DNA of 40,513 nucleotides from a virus. Below the pieces are notes generated by a model. That model was given only the letters and a program-made list of their open reading frames with translations, was not told the DNA's origin and made no database searches. The stretch covers positions 1 through 40,513 of IMG/VR virus record IMGVR_UViG_3300004635_000002. One strand, 5' to 3'. A program made the position numbers and the translations under genes. Positions 1 to 7,283 of the stretch are shown here, piece after piece; positions within the stretch are counted from its first letter, which is position 1; each line of letters opens with the position of its first letter.

Positions 1-529
1 GAGCCAACTTAGTGCCTTCTGCAGAAGCTTGCTTGGGAGGCTTTGGTTTTTTTTCTTTGGATGATTTGGTCGAAAGAGGGGCAGAAATCGTCGGGGCGAT
101 AGCCTCGACCTTCTTTTCTTCTTCTTCTTTCTTTAGAAGGGTTTCTTTTGTGACTGTGAGATTCACAGTGGTGGGGGTGTGAGATTCACAGTGGTCCCCC
201 CCACTGTGAGATTCACAGGGGTAAGAATTATTTGAACACTGGTGAATCACAAGTTCGTAATAGGTTTTTTGCTCACCATTTTTCCCACAAGTCGTCTTTT
301 CGATGAGTCCAAGCTTTTGAAGACTATTGACTGCTTTTATGATGTCTGAGGGCTGACTGCCAGTTAGGTTCTCTAGCTGAGATAGGCTGATACGGTCTCG
401 AATCTTATGCCATCCGAAGGTTTTCCTTACGATGACCATAAGGACTCTAAGCTCTACCAATTTGAGCTTGGGGAGCCATTCCTCGAATATGCAGTTGGGG
501 GCCATTGTGTAGTTTGGAGCGAAGATCAT
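1..529 (-). CDS. O-like phage replication initiation protein, 3' end outside window
   Basis: The first 176 residues are visible and the reading frame runs open off the left edge. The start ATG (529-527) has a GAGG four bases upstream. Residues 1-90 match the N-terminal winged-helix domain of phage replication protein O: a PNxIFEEWLPKLKLVELRVL segment, then VRKTFGWHK, then an ISLSQLENLTG recognition-helix region and QKLGLIEK. The family binds origin iterons and recruits helicase. A Ser/Thr/Lys/Glu-rich linker follows, and the DNA coding for it carries three palindromic repeats, as in lambda O. The gene diverges from the plus-strand operon that starts at 1012. The C-terminal helicase-interaction part is not seen. 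Confidence 0.85.
   Translation of the reverse strand, partial: MIFAPNYTMAPNCIFEEWLPKLKLVELRVLMVIVRKTFGWHKIRDRISLSQLENLTGSQPSDIIKAVNSLQKLGLIEKTTCGKNGEQKTYYELVIHQCSNNSYPCESHSGGDHCESHTPTTVNLTVTKETLLKKEEEEKKVEAIAPTISAPLSTKSSKEKKPKPPKQASAEGTKLA
154..218. repeat. Three palindromic iterons, putative replication origin
   Basis: A 15-bp unit, CTGTGAGATTCACAG, occurs at 154-168 and 204-218, and with one changed first base at 177-191. Each unit is a 6-bp inverted repeat (CTGTGA/TCACAG; the middle unit has lost the outermost pair) around a 3-base centre. Start-to-start spacing is 23 and 27 bp. A looser relative may lie near 237-252. On the initiator-coding strand the iterons are followed by a long A/G-rich tract (about 100-153). 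Iterons plus an asymmetric tract inside the initiator gene is the arrangement of the lambda origin. The origin function is inferred; the repeats are seen directly. Confidence 0.75.
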
Positions 530-841
530 GATGCCTCATTTTGGTTGCAACCTCATGAAGTCTGCTCCTTAGGCCCACTAAGAAATTTCTACTACTTGAG
601 TTTATTGGCTCTTGTTGTAGAATGGCCGATGTCGGTTAGCACAGACATCAGTGTTCCTTATGGGCCTTTGGAGTGGATTCCCGAGGCCTCTTTCTTTTAC
701 AAGCCCCATCACTTTACACCAAATCAAAAAAAAAGCTAGCAGTCTCTGATTAAATTATTCTTTGGTATTTTTGTTTTTTCTGTTCTCATTTAACCTCTTC
801 ATCGTCTGAGTGACTACAGACGGGCTCACAACGTTCGGACT

Positions 842-862
842 CCCTAATCACTGTGGTTAGGG
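842..862 (+). terminator. Terminator-like hairpin
   Basis: CCCTAATCA pairs with TGGTTAGGG (nine pairs, one of them U-G) across a 3-base loop, followed by GG and four T. On the plus strand this resembles a weak intrinsic terminator or attenuator. With no plus-strand gene just upstream, an attenuator or operator role is equally possible. Confidence 0.4.
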
Positions 863-868
863 GGTTTT

Positions 869-896
869 ACCATTTCCATGAAGTCAGGGAAATGGT
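869..896. promoter_or_regulatory. Perfect 9-bp inverted repeat
   Basis: ACCATTTCC at 869-877 and its exact complement at 888-896 flank a 10-base centre. It sits six bases after the hairpin at 842-862, in the divergent intergenic region. No T-run follows on either strand, so an operator or a leader RNA hairpin fits better than a terminator. Confidence 0.45.
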
Positions 897-1011
897 CTAG
901 GACACGTTTAAATGGTCAAAATTTGATGTGTTTGGGTAGAGTGAGTACCTTGAGATGGTTAAGAAAAGATAATCGATTCTAGGGCCGTTTCTGACAGAGT
1001 TTGAGGAAAGC

Positions 1012-1251
1012 ATGAAGATTTGGATGATTATAACCCTAACCATAGCTCTTGGCTTAATCACAATCGCGAGCTTGATGGTATTGCTCGTGATGGCTCATGA
1101 CTTTTTTATGGAGGAGTATGAAAAAAAGAGGATTGGAGAGCTTAGGCGAAAATCTCATCATTTGGATAGCTCTAATGGTGAGTCTCTTTATAATCGTGAT
1201 GTTCTTCTACTTGATTTAGAGAGGTACCATGACAGAAAAGTTACGTGTTAG
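1012..1251 (+). CDS. Small single-pass membrane protein
   Basis: The protein has 79 residues. The start is preceded by GAGGAAA. Residues 4-28 form one strongly hydrophobic helix (IWMIITLTIALGLITIASLM), followed by a charged cytoplasmic-like tail with EEYEKKRIGELRRK. It is the first gene of the rightward small-gene operon and its 3' end overlaps the next start (1229). No family is recognised. A role in the host envelope is possible but not shown. Confidence 0.6.
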   Translation: MKIWMIITLTIALGLITIASLMVLLVMAHDFFMEEYEKKRIGELRRKSHHLDSSNGESLYNRDVLLLDLERYHDRKVTC

Positions 1252-1507
1252 AGATGAAAATGACATGCCAGATCATGTAGCTCATGAGATGCGAGAGCGT
1301 ATAAGTGATGCTGCAAATCAGATCTTCGACATTCTAGATAGATATGAAGACAGAAACATATCAAGTAATGTTTTGGGATATTGTTTAGCTCAATTTCTTG
1401 TTAATTCATGCCAAGATAAGGAAACTTCTTTGATGGTTTATGAACATATACAAGAGCAAATAAGTTTATTCATAGAAAAAGCCTACCCAAATCCAGATCA
1501 TGATTAA
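1229..1507 (+). CDS. Small helical protein, tandem paralogue 1
   Basis: The protein has 92 residues and a GAGGT ribosome binding site five bases before the start. It opens with a basic MTEKLRVRDE patch, then PDHVAHEMRERI, and continues as predicted helices ending in an acidic, proline-containing tail. The opening matches the proteins at 1500-1751 and 1758-2024 (basic beta-like start, then DEE or DEN, then a hydrophobic four-helix-like pattern of similar length), so the three appear to be tandem duplicates. The stop overlaps the next start by eight bases, which suggests coupled translation. Function unknown. Confidence 0.65.
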   Translation: MTEKLRVRDENDMPDHVAHEMRERISDAANQIFDILDRYEDRNISSNVLGYCLAQFLVNSCQDKETSLMVYEHIQEQISLFIEKAYPNPDHD

Positions 1508-1751
1508 GAAAGTCAGAATCATAGATGAAGAGGGCATGGAACTGGATAAAAATATCGATGCCGCAGTTGAGAATTTGTGGAAGGTGTATAAAGACTGTGA
1601 AAATCCAAATATATTTATTAATGCATTAATTCAATGTATTGCATATTCAATAAAATTATCATTTAAAGATAAATACTCTGCAACTCAATTCCTAGAAGTC
1701 ATTCATAAACGTATTGAAGATTTCATAAGACGGGCATATGAACATGAGTAA
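1500..1751 (+). CDS. Small helical protein, tandem paralogue 2
   Basis: The protein has 83 residues and begins MIKKVRIIDEEGMELD. It shares the basic-then-acidic opening and the downstream hydrophobic pattern (ALIQCIAYSIKLSFKDK, then a FLEVIHKRIEDFIRRAY end) with its neighbours on both sides. Of the three it has lost the PDHV motif. It is the most A/T-rich of the trio. Function unknown. Confidence 0.6.
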   Translation: MIKKVRIIDEEGMELDKNIDAAVENLWKVYKDCENPNIFINALIQCIAYSIKLSFKDKYSATQFLEVIHKRIEDFIRRAYEHE

Positions 1752-1757
1752 AAAACC

Positions 1758-2024
1758 ATGACAAAATACAAGTTCAGATTTCACGACGAAGAAAATATTC
1801 CCGATCATGTTTTAAGTGATATGAGAGAAAAAACTGACAAATGCATTTCATTTGTTTTAGATGATAAGACAGAGCCATCGATTAAGTTGATGGCTCTGTC
1901 TTATTGCATGGGAAGGATAATAGCAGAAAATATAACAGAGGATGACGAGGCTAAAAGACTTATATTTGAATTAAGCAGGAATATAGCTAATTTTGTATTG
2001 GATGATGATGAAGATGATAATTGA
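1758..2024 (+). CDS. Small helical protein, tandem paralogue 3
   Basis: The protein has 88 residues. MTKYKFRFHDEENIPDHVL and the following DMREK closely mirror paralogue 1 (PDHVAHEMRERI). It ends in a run of Asp/Glu (DDDEDD). The gene starts six bases after the previous stop, and its 3' end overlaps the start of the phosphoesterase gene. Function unknown. Confidence 0.65.
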   Translation: MTKYKFRFHDEENIPDHVLSDMREKTDKCISFVLDDKTEPSIKLMALSYCMGRIIAENITEDDEAKRLIFELSRNIANFVLDDDEDDN

Positions 2025-2709
2025 CTGCATAAGCGATCTCCATGGCCATTATCCCGAGCTAAAAGGCGGGGATATTCTCATCATCGCAGGGGATCTCACT
2101 GCTAGGGATATGGTCCATGAATACGAATACTGCAAGAAATGGATGCTGTCTTCAGATTACGAACATATCGTCGTTATCAATGGCAATCACGACATGCTAG
2201 CGATGGAATTCCCTGGCATCATGGAAGAGACGCGTAAAGGCAACAACTCAAAGTATCACTACCTCTGCGATTCAGGGTGTGAAATTAAGGGAGCTAAGTT
2301 CTGGGGTTCTCCATGGACTAAATCTTTTCCCGAGATCAACCCTCTTTGCAAGGCGTTCACTCTAGATACAGATGAGGAGCTAGCTGACAAGTGGGCTCTC
2401 ATTCCAGATGACACAGATATTCTTGTAACCCACTCACCGCCATTTGGGATCTTGGATCAGGAGTCCAGAAAAAACACCCGGTGTGGCAGCAAGTCTCTAG
2501 AGAACATGGTGACGCTTGTTGATCCGCTGCTGCATGTATTTGGTCATATCCATGAAGGCTATGGATGTAAATTTACAGAGCCGTGCCAGGCTATATCGAC
2601 TGCATTTGTGAATGCCTCTCACATGTCCAAGAGTCATTCTAAGACAAACCCTCCGATACGAATCGAAGTAGTGGTTGAAAGATATGCACACCTCATCAAA
2701 GAGTATTAA
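2014..2709 (+). CDS. Metallophosphoesterase, MPPED-like
   Basis: About 231 residues. The metal-binding motifs of calcineurin-type phosphoesterases appear in order: SDLHG, then GDILIIAGDLT, then INGNHD, then VTHSPPFGILD, then FGHIHEGYG. The GSPWT segment before the HSPP motif, the CGS...L segment after it and the STAFVNAS end match the MPPED1/MPPED2-like group (dinuclear-metal phosphodiesterases, some acting on cyclic nucleotides). All expected metal ligands look present. Several in-frame ATGs lie between 1993 and 2014. I chose 2014 because MIIDCISDLHG places the first motif at the usual distance from the start. The substrate in the phage setting is unknown. Confidence 0.88.
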   Translation: MIIDCISDLHGHYPELKGGDILIIAGDLTARDMVHEYEYCKKWMLSSDYEHIVVINGNHDMLAMEFPGIMEETRKGNNSKYHYLCDSGCEIKGAKFWGSPWTKSFPEINPLCKAFTLDTDEELADKWALIPDDTDILVTHSPPFGILDQESRKNTRCGSKSLENMVTLVDPLLHVFGHIHEGYGCKFTEPCQAISTAFVNASHMSKSHSKTNPPIRIEVVVERYAHLIKEY

Positions 2710-2710
2710 A

Positions 2711-2935
2711 ATGACTTTTGAAGTATGCAATAGGGATGGATGCAATGCCATTGTCGAGAAAAACGCAGAGTACATCGAATTGAAGAACAATGACCCTTTC
2801 TACTGTGAACGATGCTACACGAAGCGGCTTCTGCTTAGTTATCCTGTGCCTCAAGAGATTATAGATATGTGGAAAACACCACAACATGCCATGCCTTCAA
2901 ATGAATCAGGTTTTGTATTAAAAAAACCAATTTAA
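2711..2935 (+). CDS. Small cysteine-containing protein, probable zinc site
   Basis: The protein has 74 residues from the ATG that follows the phosphoesterase stop by one base. A CNRDGC pair near the start and FYCERC near residue 36 could form a four-cysteine zinc site. A YPVPQEIIDMW segment follows. An in-frame ATG 36 bases upstream would overlap the preceding gene and is less likely. No family recognised. Confidence 0.6.
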   Translation: MTFEVCNRDGCNAIVEKNAEYIELKNNDPFYCERCYTKRLLLSYPVPQEIIDMWKTPQHAMPSNESGFVLKKPI

Positions 2936-2953
2936 CCTAATGGATTGCATTAT

Positions 2954-3226
2954 ATGAATATAGACATGAAAAAAGACGACTACGAATACAAGCCCCAGAT
3001 CCAGGCCATCATGAAAGCGGTGCTAGAATTGCCTATAAGGAGCTCCGAAGAGTTCTCTTCAATCGTTTCTCATATGTTTTCAACGATTTGCAATCTATCT
3101 ATACATTATAACATTTCACCCGGAACATTCAGATGTATTATTGAAAGTATAAATGAAAATTACAAGGAAGCTTTCGAGGAATGCAAAAAATTAAACGAGA
3201 AAACAGATGAAACATCACACACATGA
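2954..3226 (+). CDS. Hypothetical helical protein
   Basis: The protein has 90 residues from ATG 2954; the in-frame codon at 2945 is TTG, and ATG 2966 is an alternative. It has the same size and helical, alternating hydrophobic pattern as the tandem trio at 1229-2024 (compare SSIVSHMFSTICNLSIHYN) and may be a distant member. Its end overlaps the next gene start. Function unknown. Confidence 0.55.
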   Translation: MNIDMKKDDYEYKPQIQAIMKAVLELPIRSSEEFSSIVSHMFSTICNLSIHYNISPGTFRCIIESINENYKEAFEECKKLNEKTDETSHT

Positions 3227-3476
3227 TATTACACAGAAAATAGAAACTATTCAATGGATCAGCGTTAAAGATTCGCTCCCCGAAGAAAACCAAATCGTAT
3301 TGGCATGGATGTCTATATTGAAGGAACCCACGGTTGTTATGTTTTCTAGGGATAAGAAAGGCACGTTGTGGACAGAATTAGTGATGGTAGATCTATATGA
3401 CGATAGAGAGGATAGAATCTCTCACTGGATACCAATCCCTGACGATCCTAATGCTGCGCATGATCGTGCGGAATAG
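3207..3476 (+). CDS. DUF551-type protein
   Basis: The protein has 89 residues. It shows the DUF551 pattern: QWISVKDSLPEENQIVLAW near the start and ISHWIPIPDDP near the end. These short proteins are common in phage genomes and have no known role. Three other proteins in the window share the W...P / YW or HW.P.P pattern (23295-23579, 26538-26741, 26780-27034). The 3' end overlaps the convergent lipoprotein gene by 29 bases. Confidence 0.75.
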   Translation: MKHHTHDITQKIETIQWISVKDSLPEENQIVLAWMSILKEPTVVMFSRDKKGTLWTELVMVDLYDDREDRISHWIPIPDDPNAAHDRAE

Positions 3477-3612
3477 GTCTGAACTCGATGGTAACCCCTT
3501 CGCCTTTTTTGATAACGTCGGTAGCAATGGTTTGAATTTCGTTGTTAGGCTGGACTTTCTCGAACATCGAGCAGCCTGATAGAAGGGCTAAAGGGATTAG
3601 GAGTTTAAGCAT
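3448..3612 (-). CDS. Small phage lipoprotein
   Basis: The protein has 54 residues, below common length cut-offs. MLKLLIPLALLSGCSMFEK is a complete lipoprotein signal: a basic residue, a hydrophobic core, and an L-S-G-C lipobox with Cys at residue 14. The mature part is about 40 residues (VQPNNEIQTIATDVIKKGEG). The start lies inside the last codons of the fibre gene 3605-4702 with AGG five bases before it, so translation is probably coupled. Such small lipoproteins occur late in tailed-phage genomes. An outer-membrane spanin or envelope role is possible but unproven. Confidence 0.75.
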   Translation of the reverse strand: MLKLLIPLALLSGCSMFEKVQPNNEIQTIATDVIKKGEGVTIEFRPIPHDHAQH

Positions 3613-4702
3613 GTTGACCTAGTTGGAGTTCTAGAGATTCGATTCTCTTGGCTGTCTTTTGGATCTCATTGAGCAAGATCTGGCACATGTCGTGATAGCG
3701 CACAGAGAACGGCTTACCTTCGTCATCAAGGCACACAAGTTCGGGGAATGTCTCGTATACCTCTTCGGCAATGAGGCCATATTGAGTGGCTTTGTCGGCG
3801 TGGGCTTTGTAGGTGAATGTGACTGGGCGTAGATCTAGAATGCGGGAACTTGAGTCATCCATGTCCTGGATGTCGTCTTTGTATCGCGAGGAACTGGCTG
3901 TAGTACCTAGTTGGTCCCCATTCGATACAAGCATGGCATGTATGGTTATGCTTGATGTGGTTACTCCGTAGATGCCTCCGATGAATGCTTTGGAGACTTG
4001 TGCATTTCCTGATCCTGAAGCTGAAATTCTTAAATGATTGGATTCATTGTTTCCACCGTTGCTAATGTAAACATTAGATGAATTAGATCCTGTATTTGCT
4101 AGTCCTTGTGATGTAATTATAAATGTATTATACGATCCGGTGGTCGGTCCATTGGTATTTGAAAACTTTCCTATTCCTGTATTTCCAATTCCTGTTGTTA
4201 TACTTCTCAGAGCATCAAGACCTAAGGATGTATTACTTGAACCAGAATTTAATGAAGATAGTCCAAATCCGCTTATAGATGTGTTATTTGATCCACTAAA
4301 AGATCTGAAAAAGCATGAACCTCCAGCTCCTGTGTTATAACTTCCAGTTATTGAGGTTGATCCTGAAGAGGAAAATAATATTGTATTAGAATTGGCATCT
4401 GTAATATTTAACTCTATTGAACTTCCAGATGCTGAAAAATTTATACCTGGGCCTTGATACACACCTCCAACATCAGCTACATTCAGTTTAACAGTACTGC
4501 TAGAAGGGGTAGCAGATCCAGAATCGCCATCAAAAGTATTTGCAGCTGGATTGGATTGAAATGTAGGGCTAGAGCTTAATCCATTGGACAGTAAAATATA
4601 TCCGCTTGTAGAGGGTGATATGGATGAAATAGAGCCACTGGCTCCTCCGGACAAAACATCGTACTGTGTGGGTAAATAGTTAAGGCAATTGTTTGTTGTC
4701 AC
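3605..4702 (-). CDS. Tail fibre protein with S74 self-cleaving chaperone domain, copy 2
   Basis: The protein has 365 residues and starts with GTG, which shares its first base with the upstream stop (TAGTG). The N-terminal half carries the GDSGSATPS module. The middle is Gly/Ser/Asn-rich with trimer-forming repeats (NTSISGFGLSSLNSGSSNTS). The C-terminal about 100 residues are an intramolecular chaperone (peptidase S74): SSSRYKDDIQDM provides the Ser and Lys of the cleavage dyad, then LRPVTFTYK, QYGLIAEEV and a C-terminal coiled coil. The chaperone trimerises the fibre and cuts itself off. The middle is more A/T-rich than the flanks. It is a paralogue of 4702-5796. Confidence 0.9.
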   Translation of the reverse strand: MTTNNCLNYLPTQYDVLSGGASGSISSISPSTSGYILLSNGLSSSPTFQSNPAANTFDGDSGSATPSSSTVKLNVADVGGVYQGPGINFSASGSSIELNITDANSNTILFSSSGSTSITGSYNTGAGGSCFFRSFSGSNNTSISGFGLSSLNSGSSNTSLGLDALRSITTGIGNTGIGKFSNTNGPTTGSYNTFIITSQGLANTGSNSSNVYISNGGNNESNHLRISASGSGNAQVSKAFIGGIYGVTTSSITIHAMLVSNGDQLGTTASSSRYKDDIQDMDDSSSRILDLRPVTFTYKAHADKATQYGLIAEEVYETFPELVCLDDEGKPFSVRYHDMCQILLNEIQKTAKRIESLELQLGQHA

Positions 4703-5796
4703 TATTTTACCATTTTTTCTAGTTCATTGACTTTTTTGTTTAACTTTTGAAGTTCATTGAGAAGCATAGAAGGAAGTTGATGATATTGAATGCTTTCAGG
4801 TAGACCCTCTTTATCTAGATTGACCAGCTCTGGGAAAAATGGCTCTGTTTCTTCGGCAATAAGTCCGTACTGTATGGATTTTTCTCTATGTGCTTTGTAA
4901 GTGAAGGTAACAGGTCTAAGATTTAAAAGATCAGAGCTTGAGTCATCCATGTCCTGGATGTCGTCTTTGTATCGCGAGGAACTTGTAATAGTTCCTAACT
5001 GATCTCCATTCGATACTAGTACTGCGCTTACAGTACTGCTTGTGGTAGTAACTCCATAAATTCCACCTACAAAAGCAGTGGACACTTGCTGCGTTCCTGA
5101 GCCAGATGAACTAATACGTAGGGTATTGCTTTCGTTGGCTCCAACATTGTTTATGTAAATATTGTCAGAAGTGTTAGCACCGGCACTAGACCCTGCTTCA
5201 TATCCAACATAAACATTGTATGACCCGCTTCCTAAAGAGACTGGCCCAGCTCCGGCACCCATAATTGTATTATTAAATCCTGTAACTACTGTCGTGCCAG
5301 AAATACCAGCCTCATAACCTACGAATGTATTTCCTGCGCCACTTGTAACATTATTACCAGCATTGTATCCAACAAACGTGCTGTTGTTGCCAGTACAATT
5401 AGCTCCAGAACCCACTCCTACACAGGTAGAATTTCCCCCTAAAGAAGCATTTCCTGCTCCAGAGCCTAAAGCCATCGCTAAATTGCTTTGATTGGACAAT
5501 TGAAGAGATAGAGTCGATCCAGATCCTACAAACTCAACGAAAGCCCCGCAAACATTAGTCGCATTGCCAGCGCTAATCGTAACAACTCCGCTAGATGGCG
5601 TAGCAGATCCCGTATCCCCGTCTATGGTAATCAGCCCCCCATTGACCTGAAATGATGGATTAGAACTTACGCCGTTTGAGGTGAGAATGTAGCCGCTCGT
5701 GGACCCTGGTGACACAGAAGCAATCTGTCCGCCTGATCCACCAACAAGGATGTCGTATTGCGTTGGAGCGTAATTTGCTGAGTTATTTGTTACCAT
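4702..5796 (-). CDS. Tail fibre protein with S74 self-cleaving chaperone domain, copy 1
   Basis: The protein has 364 residues. The N-terminal adaptor carries a GDTGSATPS module. The middle has YadA-like head repeats (GNTFVGYEAG, GSYNVYVGYEAG). The C-terminal S74 chaperone contains the same SSSRYKDDIQDM cleavage motif, LRPVTFTYK, QYGLIAEE and a terminal coiled coil LLNELQKLNKKVNELEKMVK. An AGGGA precedes the ATG. It likely forms one of two alternative or stacked host-contacting fibres with the neighbouring copy. Confidence 0.9.
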   Translation of the reverse strand: MVTNNSANYAPTQYDILVGGSGGQIASVSPGSTSGYILTSNGVSSNPSFQVNGGLITIDGDTGSATPSSGVVTISAGNATNVCGAFVEFVGSGSTLSLQLSNQSNLAMALGSGAGNASLGGNSTCVGVGSGANCTGNNSTFVGYNAGNNVTSGAGNTFVGYEAGISGTTVVTGFNNTIMGAGAGPVSLGSGSYNVYVGYEAGSSAGANTSDNIYINNVGANESNTLRISSSGSGTQQVSTAFVGGIYGVTTTSSTVSAVLVSNGDQLGTITSSSRYKDDIQDMDDSSSDLLNLRPVTFTYKAHREKSIQYGLIAEETEPFFPELVNLDKEGLPESIQYHQLPSMLLNELQKLNKKVNELEKMVK

Positions 5797-5808
5797 ATTC
5801 CCTTACAG

Positions 5809-6405
5809 TTAAACTACTGTGATGTTTCCTACTGAGTTTAATACGATAAACGAAGTGTTAGCCACGTTGCATACTAGCAGCACGCTGTCATAGATGTTTG
5901 TAGATTCAAGATATCCTGTGCTGGTCGTGCTAGTAGATGTGCCGAAATAGATTGTCTGACCTGATCCAACGGCTAGTTTCCAACCCGTGGCTGTGTTCAT
6001 CCCGCTCACAGCAAAAATAGAGCCGACTGCCGCTGTGGCAGGTAGTGTAATTGTGCATGTGCCAGCGTAGTTAGCGATGTAGCCGTTGTTGATAGCAGCT
6101 GCTTGGCTTACTCCAGTGACTACAGTCCATGTCAGACCAGATCCTGTTCCATTGATGGTGATAGAACCGCCTGCATTCACAATGCCGATACCAGTGCCCG
6201 CTGTAAGCGTTGCAGCGGAGGGATCGCTTCCTGTGTTACCGATTGCAAGCTGGCCATTTGTGAGAGGCCCAAGGCTTGTAATACCGTTAGATGCACCACC
6301 AATCAAAGGACAGTGCTGAGTGAGAGTAACACCACTCATTGTGCCTGCGCCGTCGTATTTGACAAGACCTGCTGCGCTAATGTTATTGCTGTTGTTTGTT
6401 GTCAT
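5809..6405 (-). CDS. Tail appendage protein, glycine/threonine-rich
   Basis: The protein has 198 residues. The beta-rich, low-charge composition is typical of tail fibre segments. It ends in FIVLNSVGNITVV, which matches the end of 6415-6924 (WVAVNSTGNITVN), and both have an INNGY or VNNGY motif about 90 residues before the end. The two genes look like duplicates that kept the C-terminal domain. The N-terminus begins MTTNNSNN, as in the two S74 fibres, and may be a shared docking segment. Confidence 0.7.
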   Translation of the reverse strand: MTTNNSNNISAAGLVKYDGAGTMSGVTLTQHCPLIGGASNGITSLGPLTNGQLAIGNTGSDPSAATLTAGTGIGIVNAGGSITINGTGSGLTWTVVTGVSQAAAINNGYIANYAGTCTITLPATAAVGSIFAVSGMNTATGWKLAVGSGQTIYFGTSTSTTSTGYLESTNIYDSVLLVCNVANTSFIVLNSVGNITVV

Positions 6406-6414
6406 AAAAATTCC

Positions 6415-6924
6415 CTAATTAACTGTGATGTTTCCCGTTGAGTTGACAGCAACCCAAAACAAATTAGCCTTCCAGCAAATTAGTCTAAGGCTATCGCCTT
6501 GTGTCGTAGACTGAAGATAGCCAGAAGCCCCTAGAGTCGTTGTATCCATTCCTAGGGTGATCTGTTGATTCGCTGCCTGGGTTATCTGCCAGCTGGTTGC
6601 TCCAACCAAGCTCACCTCGATTACAGAACCCACCACAGACACAGCAGGAAGAGCTAGAGCAAGCGCGCCACCTGGTGATATGCATAGATAGCCGTTGTTT
6701 ACAGCTAGAGTCTGGGAGGATGTGATCGTCTGCCACATCTCTCCCTCAGCGAGGGCTGAGAATGTAATCGTATTAGTCCCAGGATCTCCCACAGCATTGA
6801 TGGTGACTCCATCGCCTACCACATTGATGTTACCACCAGATGGAGGGACAGCACCCCCACTATTGCCTGTGAGGGTAAGCACTGCGCCGTCATCTTGGAG
6901 GCTATTGATTCCCGACTGGCTCAT
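6415..6924 (-). CDS. Tail appendage protein
   Basis: The protein has 169 residues. The N-terminus has the module LTLTGNSGGAVPPSGGNINV, also found in 7284-8729, followed by a predicted beta-sandwich ending NSTGNITVN. Its C-terminal half is paralogous to that of 5809-6405. Short spacing to both neighbours places it in one leftward tail operon. Confidence 0.7.
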   Translation of the reverse strand: MSQSGINSLQDDGAVLTLTGNSGGAVPPSGGNINVVGDGVTINAVGDPGTNTITFSALAEGEMWQTITSSQTLAVNNGYLCISPGGALALALPAVSVVGSVIEVSLVGATSWQITQAANQQITLGMDTTTLGASGYLQSTTQGDSLRLICWKANLFWVAVNSTGNITVN

Positions 6925-6931
6925 GACAAAC

Positions 6932-7282
6932 CTATAAAATCGAAGTAGAGGAGACTTTGTTTATGTAAATAATCGTGAGGTAAATATTTCCTGTTCCAGC
7001 TTCGCCCTTCACAAAGAATTGAGTTCCGGATTGAAAGAAGGCTGAGTTGGATAGGGCGTGGTTTGTGGAGATATCGTAAAGGGTAAAGGCACCGGAGAGC
7101 AGGATGTCAACATCTTCAACTGCATCATAGGAGACTGTTACGTCGGAGGTGCTGTTGTTTGTGAATTTGATGATGGAAGCGTGGTTTAGAAGAGGTCCGC
7201 CTATTGCTATATAAGAGCCGTCGAGTGTTGAGGAGTCTATGACTCTGAGTACTTCGAAATAAACTCTATCCGTGTAAGCCAT
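6932..7282 (-). CDS. Tail-associated protein
   Basis: The protein has 116 residues and starts MAYTDRVYFEVLRVIDSSTL. A compact beta-rich domain with KFTNNSTSDVTVSYD and FFVKGEAGTGNIYLTIIYI is typical of small proteins encoded next to phage fibres. It sits one base after the preceding stop. No exact family named; the virion role is inferred from position and composition. Confidence 0.6.
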   Translation of the reverse strand: MAYTDRVYFEVLRVIDSSTLDGSYIAIGGPLLNHASIIKFTNNSTSDVTVSYDAVEDVDILLSGAFTLYDISTNHALSNSAFFQSGTQFFVKGEAGTGNIYLTIIYINKVSSTSIL

Positions 7283-7283
7283 T

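Larger units (their letters stand above)
530..1011. promoter_or_regulatory. Divergent control region between replication gene and plus-strand operon
   Basis: This 482-bp stretch separates the leftward initiator gene (start 529) from the rightward small-gene operon (start 1012). I see no convincing gene in it. It holds two adjacent hairpins (842-862 and 869-896, listed separately) and a short palindrome-like CAAAATTTG near 917-925. Promoters for both directions should lie here, but no box pair with good spacing stands out. The TTGAGA at 950 and GATAAT at 968 are only 12 bp apart, which is too close for a standard promoter. Confidence 0.5.

Noticed and set aside
154-218. CRISPR-like or terminator repeats
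   Set aside because: Units are only 15 bp with 8-12 bp gaps and lie inside a coding frame of an initiator gene, so iterons explain them better.
407-739. 110-residue open frame on the plus strand
   Set aside because: It is antisense to the first codons and upstream region of the O-like gene. Its start has no ribosome binding site, and the minus-strand frame has a clear domain match.
950-973. Promoter TTGAGA/GATAAT before 1012
   Set aside because: The boxes are only 12 bp apart, too close for a standard sigma-70 promoter.
2497-2790. 97-residue minus-strand frame
   Set aside because: Antisense of the phosphoesterase C-terminus, where the plus strand has conserved motifs.
6086-6441. Overlapping plus-strand frames opposite fibre genes
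   Set aside because: Low-complexity antisense of Gly/Thr-rich fibre codons. Several similar frames over 7636-9413 were dropped for the same reason.
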